Positions 45,780 through 54,410 of a DNA stretch of 64,000 nucleotides are shown one piece after another. Numbering within the stretch: the first letter of the stretch is position 1; each line of letters begins with the position of its first letter. Made by a program: the position numbers and the translations under genes. The notes below the pieces were generated by a model. It did no database searches, was not told the origin of the DNA, and saw only the letters and a program-made list of their open reading frames with translations. This DNA comes from Paraliobacillus salinarum (lineage in GTDB: Bacteria > Bacillota > Bacilli > Bacillales > Amphibacillaceae), in contig NZ_JACEFA010000006.1 in the NCBI RefSeq assembly GCF_014083865.1, positions 96,969 through 160,968 on the forward strand. The letters are read 5' to 3'.

Positions 45780-47123
45780 TTATATTTCTCGACGCATTGC
45801 TTTTAGTATATCAATCTTTGTTGCCTTTTTAGCTGGTCTTGAGCCAGAGATGACGGTGACAACTAAGCAAATAACAACAGCAATAATAACTAATGTTACC
45901 GGTATCGCTGAGAACTTAAACCCTTCAGGCAACTCTTCTTGGAAAGCTGCTTCGATTACTAATGGAACAACAAAATTCACAAATAAGCTAATCAGATAAG
46001 CGATAATTGTTCCTATGGCGGCTCCAAGAAGGCCAATAAAGCTGCTCTCTAATGAAAATATCCGTTTAATTACTTTAGGGTTAGCGCCGATTGCTTTCAT
46101 AATGCCAATGTCAGGTGCGCGTTCTGTTACGGCCATCGTCATGGTATTGTATATTCCAATCGAGGCAATTAATATTGCAATTGTACCTATAAAAATGAGA
46201 CCGGCCTTCGCGATTGTAAACATCATATTTAATTGACTTAGCGAACTGGCTGCTGAGTAAACAAGGTAATGCTTTTCCTCTAATTTTTCAGTTAATGTTT
46301 GTACTTGTTCAAGGGAATAAGAATGAACGGTTACATTGGAGTAATTATTATCCTTATCTTGTAACTGATTATCTACAGGCACAGTTAGCTGTCCATTTGG
46401 GGTTTTTGTATATTGTTCTATCTCATGTAATAATGATTCCGATATTCTTACTTCCGTATCCATCATCCACTCACGAGTTGGTTTCTCAATAATACCAGCA
46501 ATGGTTACTGGGATATCTTTCGTTTCTTCTGCTCCATCTTCATTCATTCGTGTAATTGTCATTGAAAATGTTTGTCCAATAATTTCTTTTTTGTATTGAT
46601 AAGCTTCTTTTAACTCGCCTTTTTCGTTATATAACTTCTCATTTTGTTTTTCATCTGAAGGAAATAATTGAGTAGCAAAATGATATCCAACGAGAACTTC
46701 ATTTTTTTCAGATGGAAAAGTTCCGTCTTTTAAGGGAATCCCTACGTCTTGCTCTGCTTTAAAGTCTACCGCCATAGCGCCAGTGTCTAATTGATAATTA
46801 TCGATAGAAAAAGTAGTTGTCTGCTCTATATACGACTGAAATGTAACTGATTTGACATTGTCAAATTTTCTAAGATCCTTTATATCTTTTTCGGTAATCG
46901 GTTGGTACTTGTCTCCTTTTTCTATGCCTTGTACACTAATTTCATTAATTGTGTCTTGTTGCAAGATGTCTTTCACAAATGTTTGGTGAAGACCGAATGG
47001 AACAGAAGCAATAACGATTAGAAAGGCACACCCCATTGCAGTTGCTAATACCGTCATAAATACGCGCATTTTGTTTTTCTTCATATTTTGTTTTACAAAA
47101 CGAAACTGATCCTTCATTCTCAT
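45780..47123 (-). CDS. ABC transporter permease, MacB/FtsX family
   Basis: A 447-residue permease with the MacB layout: one helix near the N-terminus (RVFMTVLATAMGCAFLIVIA, about residues 20-39), a large external domain (about 50-300), and three C-terminal helices with AGLIFIGTIAILIASIGIYN, the conserved ERAPDIGIMKAIGANPKVIK coupling helix region and SGSRPAKKATKIDILKAM. These systems export peptides or drive envelope processes rather than import solutes. Overlaps the ATPase gene by ATGA. Confidence 0.9.
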   Translation of the reverse strand: MRMKDQFRFVKQNMKKNKMRVFMTVLATAMGCAFLIVIASVPFGLHQTFVKDILQQDTINEISVQGIEKGDKYQPITEKDIKDLRKFDNVKSVTFQSYIEQTTTFSIDNYQLDTGAMAVDFKAEQDVGIPLKDGTFPSEKNEVLVGYHFATQLFPSDEKQNEKLYNEKGELKEAYQYKKEIIGQTFSMTITRMNEDGAEETKDIPVTIAGIIEKPTREWMMDTEVRISESLLHEIEQYTKTPNGQLTVPVDNQLQDKDNNYSNVTVHSYSLEQVQTLTEKLEEKHYLVYSAASSLSQLNMMFTIAKAGLIFIGTIAILIASIGIYNTMTMAVTERAPDIGIMKAIGANPKVIKRIFSLESSFIGLLGAAIGTIIAYLISLFVNFVVPLVIEAAFQEELPEGFKFSAIPVTLVIIAVVICLVVTVISGSRPAKKATKIDILKAMRREI

Positions 47124-47812
47124 TGGGATACACTTCCTTCCATTATCCTGCCATCTCGAATTTCTATGACTCGGTTGCCAATGCTAGCTACTTCTTCGTC
47201 ATGTGTGATAATTAAAAAAGTTATTCCCAATTCTTGATTTAGTTGTTGAATGAACCCTAATAGGTCAGCTTCTGTTTCGCTATCTAAGCTTCCGGTTGGC
47301 TCATCTGCTAGAATAATCGGAGGGTTTAATACTAGGGCTCTAGCGATACTAACGCGTTGTTGCTGCCCCCCTGATAATTCACTTGGATAATGTGTGTGAT
47401 AATTTAGCAGACCTACTCTTTCTAAAGTTTCTCGCGTAATTTCTGCTCTTTTTACTTCATCAATCCCTTTTAAAATCAATGGCAGTTCAACATTTTGATA
47501 AGCAGTCATACTAGGGATCAATTGAAAGTTTTGAAAAATAAATCCAATATGATTTAGGCGAAAATCCGCAAAATCCGCTTCGTTTAGTTTTGTTACTTCT
47601 TTTTGATTAATCCAAACGTGTCCTTTACTTGGACGCATAAACCCGCCGATTAAATTTAATAGTGTCGATTTTCCTGATCCGCTTTTTCCTACAATTGTTA
47701 CAATCTCTTTCTGATGTATCGAAAGTGATACATCATGAAGTACTGGGATCGTTGTTTTATCACCTTTCTTACCTAATTCAAAATAATGAGATAGATCTTT
47801 GATTTGTATCAT
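47120..47812 (-). CDS. ABC transporter ATP-binding protein, MacB/LolD family
   Basis: A 230-residue ATPase partner of the MacB-like permease. Walker A is [16 protein letters not shown] (about 38-53), the signature [15 protein letters not shown], Walker [19 protein letters not shown] and the H-loop [16 protein letters not shown]. The PTGSLDS sequence is diagnostic of the LolD/MacB/FtsE class. First gene of a two-gene operon; starts behind AGGAGGAAA. Substrate unknown. Confidence 0.92.
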   Translation of the reverse strand: MIQIKDLSHYFELGKKGDKTTIPVLHDVSLSIHQKEIVTIVGKSGSGKSTLLNLIGGFMRPSKGHVWINQKEVTKLNEADFADFRLNHIGFIFQNFQLIPSMTAYQNVELPLILKGIDEVKRAEITRETLERVGLLNYHTHYPSELSGGQQQRVSIARALVLNPPIILADEPTGSLDSETEADLLGFIQQLNQELGITFLIITHDEEVASIGNRVIEIRDGRIMEGSVSQ

Positions 47813-47897
47813 TTTTTCCTCCTGCTTTTTGTTCTTAATAATAAAGACGAAGAAAGGAGAGAAAAAATCTCATCTTTTTGCAAAATAAAATAATAAA

Positions 47898-47928
47898 AAA
47901 ACTAGGTAGCGAAAAGGCTACCTAGTTT
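47898..47928 (-). terminator. terminator of yfhE
   Basis: AAACTAGGTAGC (47899-47910) and GCTACCTAGTTT (47917-47928), perfect 12-bp stem, then a T-rich run on the minus strand. Confidence 0.9.
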
Positions 47929-47942
47929 ATAAATAACTATGA

Positions 47943-48095
47943 TTAGTTATCGCGGCGAATTTCGTCTAGTTTTTCCTTGCGAAAGCCACCAGCGATATCC
48001 GCTTGTTTAAATGCACGATTATAACTTACTTCTTGTGCATCAGATAATTCTACACCGGTTTTTTTGGTTGGTTGATATTGTTGCTTGCGTGCCAT
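47943..48095 (-). CDS. YfhE-family small protein
   Basis: A 50-residue basic protein found by reading the minus strand: it begins MARKQQYQPTKKTG and carries the conserved-looking LSDAQEVSYNRAFKQADIAG followed by GFRKEKLDEIRRDN. This matches the style of the Bacillaceae YfhE family, whose role is unknown. It has its own terminator and an AAAGGATG ribosome site somewhat far (about 12 nt) from the ATG. Small size makes the assignment moderate, but start, stop and terminator agree. Confidence 0.65.
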   Translation of the reverse strand: MARKQQYQPTKKTGVELSDAQEVSYNRAFKQADIAGGFRKEKLDEIRRDN

Positions 48096-48195
48096 ATGTT
48101 AAATACATCCTTTCATAATTTTGATTGGTTGTGTATGGCTATAAATTATTTATTCCCGGTGAGCTATCGTATTAAACATGCTATATTTTATTTTT

Positions 48196-48978
48196 TCACC
48201 CCATAATGTTATATCCACCATCAACGTGTAATACTTCTCCCGTTATACCGCTAGAAAGAGGACTTAACAACATTAAAGTCGCTTTTCCTACTTCTTCTTG
48301 TGTTACATTTCGTTTTAATGGTGCTTTTTCTTTTGTATCTTTAAGCATTTTCTTAATGGTTGGTACACCTTGAGAGGCTAATGTTCTAATTGGACCAGCA
48401 GAAATCGCATTAATACGAATATTATCTGGTCCTAAATCAAGTGCTAAATGCTTACAAGTGGATTCCAACGCTGCTTTCGCTACACCCATAACTTTATAAC
48501 CATCAAGGACACGTTCAGCCCCTAATGCACTCATCGTTACAATCGATGCTCCGGTGTTTAAATAAGGACGTGCTTCTCTAGCAACTGCAATTAATGAGTA
48601 AGCACTTGTGTCTTGAGCAAAAGCATAACCATTTCTCGTTGTTTCAATAAAGTCATTTTGCAGGTCTTCTCCATGAGCAAAAGCAATGGCGTGAACAATA
48701 CCATCAAATGTCCCTATTTTTTGATTAAGGCTTGAAAAAGCTTGTTTAATACTCTCATCTTCATTTACATCACAGGGAACTACCGTTGCATCAGTCATTC
48801 CTTCTTGTTCTAACAGGTTTGAAAGTTTTTGATAAGAGCGTTCTTTTCGATAAGTAAAAGCAAGTTTAGCTCCAGCTTGGTGTAACACTTTTGCTACTCC
48901 CCAAGCTAAGCTACGTTCGTTTGCTACGCCCATAATTAAAATGGATTTGTTTTTTAATTGTATTAAATCATTCATCAT
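48196..48978 (-). CDS. fabI: enoyl-[acyl-carrier-protein] reductase (NADH/NADPH)
   Basis: Final reductive step of each fatty-acid elongation round and target of triclosan. Short-chain dehydrogenase fold, 260 residues: nucleotide site IMGVANERSLAWGVAKVLHQ (about residues 15-34), VHAIAFAHGEDL, and the FabI-type catalytic Tyr-x6-Lys in GYKVMGVAKAALES. C-terminus GITGEVLHVDGGYNIMG is standard. It starts nine bases after the HD-hydrolase gene behind AAGGAG; the two appear to be one operon. Confidence 0.95.
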   Translation of the reverse strand: MMNDLIQLKNKSILIMGVANERSLAWGVAKVLHQAGAKLAFTYRKERSYQKLSNLLEQEGMTDATVVPCDVNEDESIKQAFSSLNQKIGTFDGIVHAIAFAHGEDLQNDFIETTRNGYAFAQDTSAYSLIAVAREARPYLNTGASIVTMSALGAERVLDGYKVMGVAKAALESTCKHLALDLGPDNIRINAISAGPIRTLASQGVPTIKKMLKDTKEKAPLKRNVTQEEVGKATLMLLSPLSSGITGEVLHVDGGYNIMG

Positions 48979-48987
48979 GTATTCTCC

Positions 48988-49539
48988 TTACTTAAATTGA
49001 TCGATTAATTGTTCTAACTGCATAAATAATGCTGGTGTAGAAGTCGAAGAGAGGTTTGTCTTTAGACTTTTATAAATCTCTTGGTAATACCATTGTTGAT
49101 CTTCTTTACTACTGTTAAAGTGTTTCCAAATATCAACACCTAATGCTTGTTCATTTTCTATGATGGAACGAAGATTGTCAATCTTATCTGCGCATACAAC
49201 AAGTCTAGCTTCTAGTGGTGCTTCTACTAGGTGTTTAATCGTATGTTTTTTTCTTTCTACCCAAGGTTTGGTTTTATCTGGTTCGGTAGCAACGGATACC
49301 AGTTGTGCAATTTGATGACCGAATAGATTAGATATTTCTCCAATAGTGCCATCTGTGTCTTCAACTACATCATGTAATAACCCTGCTATGACTATGTCAT
49401 CATCATATCCTTCTTCCTTCAAAAGCATAGCTACACGATAAGGATGTACGATGTATGGTGCGCCATCTACTTTTCTTACCTGTCCTTCGTGTTTCTTTGT
49501 TGCATATGTGATCGCTCGGGCCAATTTATCAGCTAACAT
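48988..49539 (-). CDS. HD-domain phosphohydrolase (SpoT-like hydrolase domain)
   Basis: A 183-residue protein consisting of a single HD domain: ITYATKKHEGQVRKVDGAPY, IVHPYRVAMLL, then GLLHDVVEDTDGTIGEI (about residues 59-75) with the metal-binding HD and the ED pair of the RelA/SpoT hydrolase, and CADKIDNLRSII. It resembles stand-alone (p)ppGpp hydrolases (Mesh1/SAH type), so degrading alarmones or related nucleotides is the likely role. Start is the ATG 6 nt behind GAGGTG. Upstream of fabI in a probable operon. Confidence 0.82.
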   Translation of the reverse strand: MLADKLARAITYATKKHEGQVRKVDGAPYIVHPYRVAMLLKEEGYDDDIVIAGLLHDVVEDTDGTIGEISNLFGHQIAQLVSVATEPDKTKPWVERKKHTIKHLVEAPLEARLVVCADKIDNLRSIIENEQALGVDIWKHFNSSKEDQQWYYQEIYKSLKTNLSSTSTPALFMQLEQLIDQFK

Positions 49540-49699
49540 TAGAATCACCTCATCTTTTCTATTATAATTATAACTTGAATGATTTGTATTAATAAAGTAA
49601 TCGTTTCATAATCGACTATCTTTTCCATAGTGAAATTGATAAAATATGAGCGACAGATACTATTTTTTAAAAAAAGAATGGGCAAAGGTGGGCGTAATG

Positions 49700-50392
49700 A
49701 TGCAAATAGAAGTAATTGTTCAAAATGCAGAAGAAGCAAAAGAAGCAGAATTATTAGGTGCTGATCGCTTGGAATTAGTATCAGCAATAAGTGAAGGTGG
49801 ATTAACTCCAAGCTACGGTACAATTAAGCAAGTGTTGCAACAAGTAAATATTCCAGTGCAAGTAATGATACGTCCACATAGTCATCATTTTTATTATGAT
49901 GAGGCCGATTTATCTATTATTATAGAAGACGTAAAAAATGTAATGAACCTAGGTGGAAATCGAATTGTTTTCGGTGCGTTAAATCGAGACAATACAATCA
50001 ATCAACAAGCATTAGATAAATTAGTCGAGTCTTCACCAGAATTGAATATTACTTTCCATCGAGCATTTGATGAAGTAGCATCTCAAAAGGATGCTTATCA
50101 TATATTGGTACGATATGCTGACCAAGTAAAAAGAATCCTAACGTCAGGCGGAGCAGCGACGTGTAAACAAGGTAAGGCCGAATTAAACGGATTAGTGAAA
50201 CTAGCGAGTGAACTAAATGGCCCTGAGATCTTAGCTGGAAGTGGATTAGATGTTACAAATATTGCTGATCTACACGCTAATATTGGTGCATCACAATATC
50301 ATTTTGGTAAAGCGGTACGCATCGACAATTCTTTTGCAAAAGGGTTTGATTATGACGTTTTTAATAAAGTAAAAGATATCTTAAAAGGATAG
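49700..50392 (+). CDS. cutC: CutC-family protein (copper homeostasis)
   Basis: A 230-residue TIM-barrel protein of the CutC family: MQIEVIVQNAEEAKEAELLG, GADRLELVSAISEGGLTPSY, VMIRPHSHHFYY, ITFHRAFDEVASQKDAY, ILTSGGAATCKQGKAELNGL and ILAGSGLDVTNI. CutC was linked to copper tolerance, but the biochemical role is disputed. Start is the second of two adjacent ATGs (49697, 49700) behind AAAGGTGG; a frame extending to 49646 has no ribosome site. Divergent from the HD-fabI operon. Confidence 0.9.
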   Translation: MQIEVIVQNAEEAKEAELLGADRLELVSAISEGGLTPSYGTIKQVLQQVNIPVQVMIRPHSHHFYYDEADLSIIIEDVKNVMNLGGNRIVFGALNRDNTINQQALDKLVESSPELNITFHRAFDEVASQKDAYHILVRYADQVKRILTSGGAATCKQGKAELNGLVKLASELNGPEILAGSGLDVTNIADLHANIGASQYHFGKAVRIDNSFAKGFDYDVFNKVKDILKG

Positions 50393-50467
50393 TATCTGCA
50401 AACAACGAATTACTTGCTACTTATTCCAGCGATGTAGAAAATATACTTGATCAAGGTGGTAAGTGAA

Positions 50468-51634
50468 ATGAAAAAGCAATTTTTGATTTGTACATTAATC
50501 AGTTTATTGGCTGTCATACTACTTTCCTGCCAAAACAATGAAGCGGAATATCAAGTCGATGATCATACCAAACGCGGGAAGTCTAATCTTGAGCTAAAAG
50601 ATGAGCTATTGAAAAAACAAAAAATTCAACTTGCCGCAGTTGGAGATCTATTAATTCATGATCGAGTTTATAATGATGCAAAAACCTCAGGTGGTTATGA
50701 TTTTATACCGATGCTTGAAAATGTTGAGCCTTATTTAACCCGACCAACCATCACAACAGCGAATCAAGAAACAATGATTGGCGGGACTGAAATTGGTTTA
50801 TCTTCTTATCCAAGCTTCAATAGCCCAGTAGAAGTTGGCGATGCATTAAAGGAAATTGGTGTTGATATTGTATCGCTTGCAAATAATCATACGTTAGATC
50901 GTGGTGAACAAGCCATTAAACGAGCTATTTCGCATTGGAATAAAATTAATATGCCATATGTTGGAGCTTATCAAAGCCAAGCGGATAGTGAAAAGATTAG
51001 AGTAATAAAGACGGAAGAAGATATTTCTTTATCTTTTTTAAGTTATACGTATGGAACAAATGGAATACCAACACCGAATGGCAAAGAATATCTTGTTAAT
51101 CGCATTAATCGTAAAAAGCTTGCAGAAGATGTGCAAGAAGCGGATAAAATATCAGATGTTATTGTCTTGCAACTACACTTTGGAAACGAGTATGAACGAA
51201 TGCCAAGCCAGTCTCAAAAGGAGCTTGTTCAGTATATTGCTGATTTAGGAGTTGATGTTATTTTCGGACATCATCCACATGTGTTACAACCGGTAGAATG
51301 GGTGGAGGGCGCTAATGGAAATCGCACGTTTGTTGCTTATTCATTAGGGAACTTTCTATCTGGTCAAGATGCTTTTTATCGTCGAATTGGTGGCATGGTT
51401 CAATTAACTATTGAGAAAAAGCAAAATGAAAATGAAGAAGCAATAATTGAGCTTACGGAACCAAAATTTTTGCCTACATTTGTTGATCTTGATATAGATT
51501 CTACTTCCGATTATTCCGTTGTTCCAATGTATAAATTAACTGATGAACTACTTAGAGATCATCAACAACACTATCAAGAAATAAAACAACATCTATCACA
51601 ATGGATGCCCGAGCTATCATTTATAGAGGATTAA
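50468..51634 (+). CDS. CapA/PgsA-like lipoprotein (metallophosphatase fold)
   Basis: A 388-residue surface lipoprotein. The signal peptide ends at the lipobox LLSC (C21). The CapA domain (about residues 52-330) has AAVGDLLIHDRVYND, VSLANNHTLDRGEQAI, VLQLHFGNEYERMP, FGHHPHVLQPVEWV and AYSLGNFLSGQ, giving a calcineurin-like metal centre. PgsA/CapA takes part in poly-gamma-glutamate capsule synthesis, but no capBC genes are here, so a general surface hydrolase is equally possible. ATG behind AAGGTGGT, spacing 7. Confidence 0.87.
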   Translation: MKKQFLICTLISLLAVILLSCQNNEAEYQVDDHTKRGKSNLELKDELLKKQKIQLAAVGDLLIHDRVYNDAKTSGGYDFIPMLENVEPYLTRPTITTANQETMIGGTEIGLSSYPSFNSPVEVGDALKEIGVDIVSLANNHTLDRGEQAIKRAISHWNKINMPYVGAYQSQADSEKIRVIKTEEDISLSFLSYTYGTNGIPTPNGKEYLVNRINRKKLAEDVQEADKISDVIVLQLHFGNEYERMPSQSQKELVQYIADLGVDVIFGHHPHVLQPVEWVEGANGNRTFVAYSLGNFLSGQDAFYRRIGGMVQLTIEKKQNENEEAIIELTEPKFLPTFVDLDIDSTSDYSVVPMYKLTDELLRDHQQHYQEIKQHLSQWMPELSFIED

Positions 51635-51640
51635 TAGAGA

Positions 51641-51695
51641 AAAGATGCATGTGCAAACTTATATAGTAATAAGTTTTTCACATGCATCTTTTTTA
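51641..51695 (+). terminator. terminator of the CapA-like gene
   Basis: AAAGATGCATGTG (51641-51653) and CACATGCATCTTT (51679-51691), perfect, with an inner AAACTTAT/ATAAGTTT stem and a T-run. Confidence 0.88.
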
Positions 51696-51715
51696 TGAAG
51701 AATCCTACTCGTTGT

Positions 51716-52084
51716 TTATTTTACTTGCAACGGTTTTAGTTGGACATCGATTTCTTCTTCTTTATAGTCACCCTGTATTAAAGCACAAGCGGTGTAAGCA
51801 CCTTCGATAAATGCTGCATCAACAATTTTAATGTTTTTATCTGACATCTCACTAACCATATCCAAAGTCATTTTCGCACTACCTAAATCATAGAAACAAT
51901 AGATTGTTTCTGCTGTTTGTTGATTAACAGCTGCTTCAATCTTTTCATAACTCGAACCAACTTCACCGTCATCTGTTCCACCAGCATAAGTAATGGAAAC
52001 ATCAGGAGCGCTTTCCTTTAATAATTGATAGGCTCCTTCAGCAATTTTATCTACATGTGAAGCAATGACAACGCCTAAGCTCAT
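51716..52084 (-). CDS. dhaM: dihydroxyacetone kinase phosphotransfer subunit DhaM
   Basis: EIIA-Man-like domain of 122 residues that takes phosphate from HPr and passes it to ADP bound on DhaL. The phosphorylated histidine is H10 in VVIASHVDKIAEGAYQLL; YAGGTDDGEVGSSYEKIEAA and CFYDLGSAKMTLDMV follow. It is the short, single-domain form, without the extra HPr and EI-like domains of the E. coli protein. It overlaps dhaL by four bases and ends the operon. Confidence 0.93.
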   Translation of the reverse strand: MSLGVVIASHVDKIAEGAYQLLKESAPDVSITYAGGTDDGEVGSSYEKIEAAVNQQTAETIYCFYDLGSAKMTLDMVSEMSDKNIKIVDAAFIEGAYTACALIQGDYKEEEIDVQLKPLQVK

Positions 52085-52665
52085 TTAAGTACCTCCTCAA
52101 CAAGTGCTGTAAACAAGTAACCACTTGAAACAGCTCCAGGGTCTAATGCACCGATAGAACGTTCACCTACATAGGAGGCGCGCCCTTTTTTAGCTTGTAA
52201 AGGTTTCGTATCCTCGACCGCTTGATCAATGGTATCGTTTGAGAAGGTACCGTTCGTTAATGCTTCTGCGACTGGTGCCCATGCATCAACCATTGTTTTA
52301 TCTTTAAGCTCTGCTTTCCCTCGCTGTTTAATTCCTTCTAGTCCAGCTTGAATGAGTTCAGGCAATTCTGTTGTTTCTTTAGCTGTTTTAGCCATCTGCA
52401 TAAAAGCCGATCCATAGAGTGGGCCAGAAGCGCCGCCAACTTTACTGATTAACGCCATTGCTGTTGTCTTTAACACTTCTTCTGTTGTGGGATCTTCTAA
52501 TTCATTGAGCTTTTCTTTAACGGCTTGAACACCACGGTACATATTTGATCCATGATCTCCATCTCCAATCGCTTGATCTAGATCACTAAGATATGCTTTG
52601 TTTTTTTCAATTTTTTCTTGAAAACATAAGATCCATCGTTGCGCTTGCTCTCCTGTTAATTCCAT
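52081..52665 (-). CDS. dhaL: dihydroxyacetone kinase ADP-binding subunit DhaL
   Basis: Helical-barrel subunit of 194 residues that keeps ADP as a tightly bound cofactor and transfers phosphate from DhaM to dihydroxyacetone on DhaK. The aspartates that bind the two magnesium ions lie in LDQAIGDGDHGSNMYRGVQA (about residues 27-46); SKVGGASGPLYGSAFMQMA and the lid region RASYVGERSIGALDPGAVSS are typical. Middle gene of the dhaKLM operon. Confidence 0.95.
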   Translation of the reverse strand: MELTGEQAQRWILCFQEKIEKNKAYLSDLDQAIGDGDHGSNMYRGVQAVKEKLNELEDPTTEEVLKTTAMALISKVGGASGPLYGSAFMQMAKTAKETTELPELIQAGLEGIKQRGKAELKDKTMVDAWAPVAEALTNGTFSNDTIDQAVEDTKPLQAKKGRASYVGERSIGALDPGAVSSGYLFTALVEEVLK

Positions 52666-52678
52666 CTAACTTCCTCCT

Positions 52679-53665
52679 TTACCAGCTGACAACATGAACA
52701 GGTGCGTTAAGTGCATCAAGTCTAGAGCTGTCTTCTAAATCGATCAATGTTAATGATAGTCCTGCCATATCAATGGATGTCATGAAGTTTCCTACTTTTT
52801 TAAAAACGACTTCAACATTGTGGTTCTTCAATTCATTCACTACATCTTGATAAAATACATATAGTTCCATTAACGGAGTTGCACCTAAGCCATTAACAAG
52901 CAAGCCGATCTTCTTTGTTTCGTTTAAGTTATATTCTTTTACTAATTTTTCAACTAGTTCTTTGGAAATTTCACGGCTGGACTTTAACTGCTCTCGTCGA
53001 TAACCCGGTTCACCATGAATTCCAACACCATATTCCATTTCGTCTTCATCTAATGTAAAGCCTGGTTTACCAACTTCGGGTACTGTTGCACCAGATAAAG
53101 CAACTCCTAATGTGTGAATGTCTTGAACAAGTGCATCGCCTATTTGTTTCAATTCCTGCAGTGTATGTCCATCACGTGCCAACTTACCTAATATCTTATG
53201 AACGAGTACGGTGCCAGCTACTCCTCGCTTACCAGCTGTATGCGTACTATTTTCCACTGCGATATCATCATCCACAAGAACAGAGTCAACTTCGATACCT
53301 TCCATTTCTGCAAGTTCTTTTGCCATATCGAAGTTCATGACGTCTCCGGTATAATTTTTAACAATCAGTAACACACCTTGTCCAGTGTCACTTGCTTTAA
53401 TTGCTTCAAGAACCTGATCAGGTGTAGGTGAAGTAAACATTTCCCCAAGAACTGCTGAACGTAGCATGCCATCTCCTACAAATCCAGCATGGGCAGGCTC
53501 ATGACCACTTCCACCACCAGAAACAAGTCCGACTGTTTGTGGTTTATCCTTTGCAACTACGACGTTTGTGTTGTCTATTGCTTCAATTAAATCATCGTGC
53601 GCCAATAGCATTCCCTTAAGCATATCTCCTACAACTTGACTTGCATCATTGATAATTTTCTTCAT
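52679..53665 (-). CDS. dhaK: dihydroxyacetone kinase substrate-binding subunit DhaK
   Basis: A 328-residue subunit that binds dihydroxyacetone covalently as a hemiaminal to a histidine, here H217 in EYGVGIHGEPGYRRE. The other active residues are H55 (SGGGSGHEPAHAGFVG) and D108 (VKNYTGDVMNF). It is the first gene of the operon; a cre-like site and a DhaS-type operator lie upstream. Together the proteins use phosphoenolpyruvate through the PTS to make dihydroxyacetone phosphate. Confidence 0.96.
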   Translation of the reverse strand: MKKIINDASQVVGDMLKGMLLAHDDLIEAIDNTNVVVAKDKPQTVGLVSGGGSGHEPAHAGFVGDGMLRSAVLGEMFTSPTPDQVLEAIKASDTGQGVLLIVKNYTGDVMNFDMAKELAEMEGIEVDSVLVDDDIAVENSTHTAGKRGVAGTVLVHKILGKLARDGHTLQELKQIGDALVQDIHTLGVALSGATVPEVGKPGFTLDEDEMEYGVGIHGEPGYRREQLKSSREISKELVEKLVKEYNLNETKKIGLLVNGLGATPLMELYVFYQDVVNELKNHNVEVVFKKVGNFMTSIDMAGLSLTLIDLEDSSRLDALNAPVHVVSW

Positions 53666-53731
53666 CTTCCTACCTCCTAGTAGTGTTATTGATTGTTACC
53701 GTGTAATCAGAAGTTTTACTCTATACCCCTT

Positions 53732-53754
53732 ATTATAAAATGTAAACGCTTTAA
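53732..53754 (-). promoter_or_regulatory. dhaK -10 box and cre-like site
   Basis: On the minus strand TATAAT lies at 53737-53732 without a good -35, as for an activated promoter. ATGTAAACGCTTTAA (53740-53754) differs from the CcpA cre consensus WTGNAANCGNWNNCW at one position and covers the spacer, which suggests glucose repression. Confidence 0.55.
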
Positions 53755-53761
53755 AATAAAC

Positions 53762-53783
53762 GGACAAAACCTTGATTTTGTCA
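53762..53783. promoter_or_regulatory. DhaS operator
   Basis: GGACAAAA, six bases (CCTTGA), TTTTGTCA. This has the form of the Lactococcus DhaS site GGACACAT-N6-ATTTGTCC, as I recall it. It lies between the divergent dhaKLM and dhaSQ genes, just upstream of the -35 region of dhaK, the right place for an activator. Confidence 0.75.
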
Positions 53784-53849
53784 AAAGGAGTGGAGTAATA
53801 ACTTTATGAATTATATACTTTCCGATAAACTAGAAGTAGGGTGATGAAG

Positions 53850-54410
53850 ATGACAACTTCAATTATTACACAAAAAATGATTGGACAAGCTTTAAAAGAT
53901 TTAATGGAAAAGAAATCATTTCAAAAAATATCCGTGTCAGACATAATGAGACAATGTGATATGCGCCGCCAAACGTTTTATTATCACTTCCAAGACAAAT
54001 ATGAGCTTTTAGTTTGGATATATCAGTCAGATACAAAGGAACAGATTGCTGACTTTTTGGATTATGAACGTTGGGATACAATTCTATATCAGTTATTTAT
54101 TTATTTTAATGATCACCAACTTTTCTATAAAAACGCACTATCAGTCACAGAACAGAATGACTTTAATAATTACCTTTTTCGTGAACTTCATGTGTTGTTT
54201 AAACAAATGGTTCGTGATTTAACCCCTATGAAATCAAGCGAGCAAAGTGATTATATGGCAAGGTTTTATTCCTATGGTTTTGTAGGGATTATTAAAGACT
54301 GGATTGAATCAGGTTGTAAGCATTCACCAGAAATGATGCGTGATGTTGTTTATCAAATGTTTGATCACCAACTTGGTTTGTCGAAGAAAGAGAGTGAGTA
54401 TGACAGATGA
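53850..54410 (+). CDS. dhaS: DhaS, TetR-type activator of the dha operon
   Basis: A 186-residue TetR-family protein. The N-terminal helix-turn-helix is KKSFQKISVSDIMRQCDMRR then QTFYYHFQDKYELLVWIYQ, which is typical of the DhaS subgroup; the C-terminal half has the TetR_C_8-like form (FYSYGFVGIIKDWIESGC). Unlike most TetR proteins, DhaS of Lactococcus activates transcription, together with DhaQ. It overlaps dhaQ by four bases. GTG 53841 and ATG 53844 are in frame but too close to the ribosome site AGGGTGAT; ATG 53850 is preferred. Confidence 0.85.
   Translation: MTTSIITQKMIGQALKDLMEKKSFQKISVSDIMRQCDMRRQTFYYHFQDKYELLVWIYQSDTKEQIADFLDYERWDTILYQLFIYFNDHQLFYKNALSVTEQNDFNNYLFRELHVLFKQMVRDLTPMKSSEQSDYMARFYSYGFVGIIKDWIESGCKHSPEMMRDVVYQMFDHQLGLSKKESEYDR

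Noticed and set aside
49646..49699. Upstream extension of CutC
   Set aside because: No ribosome site; AAAGGTGG lies just before the adjacent ATGs at 49697 and 49700.
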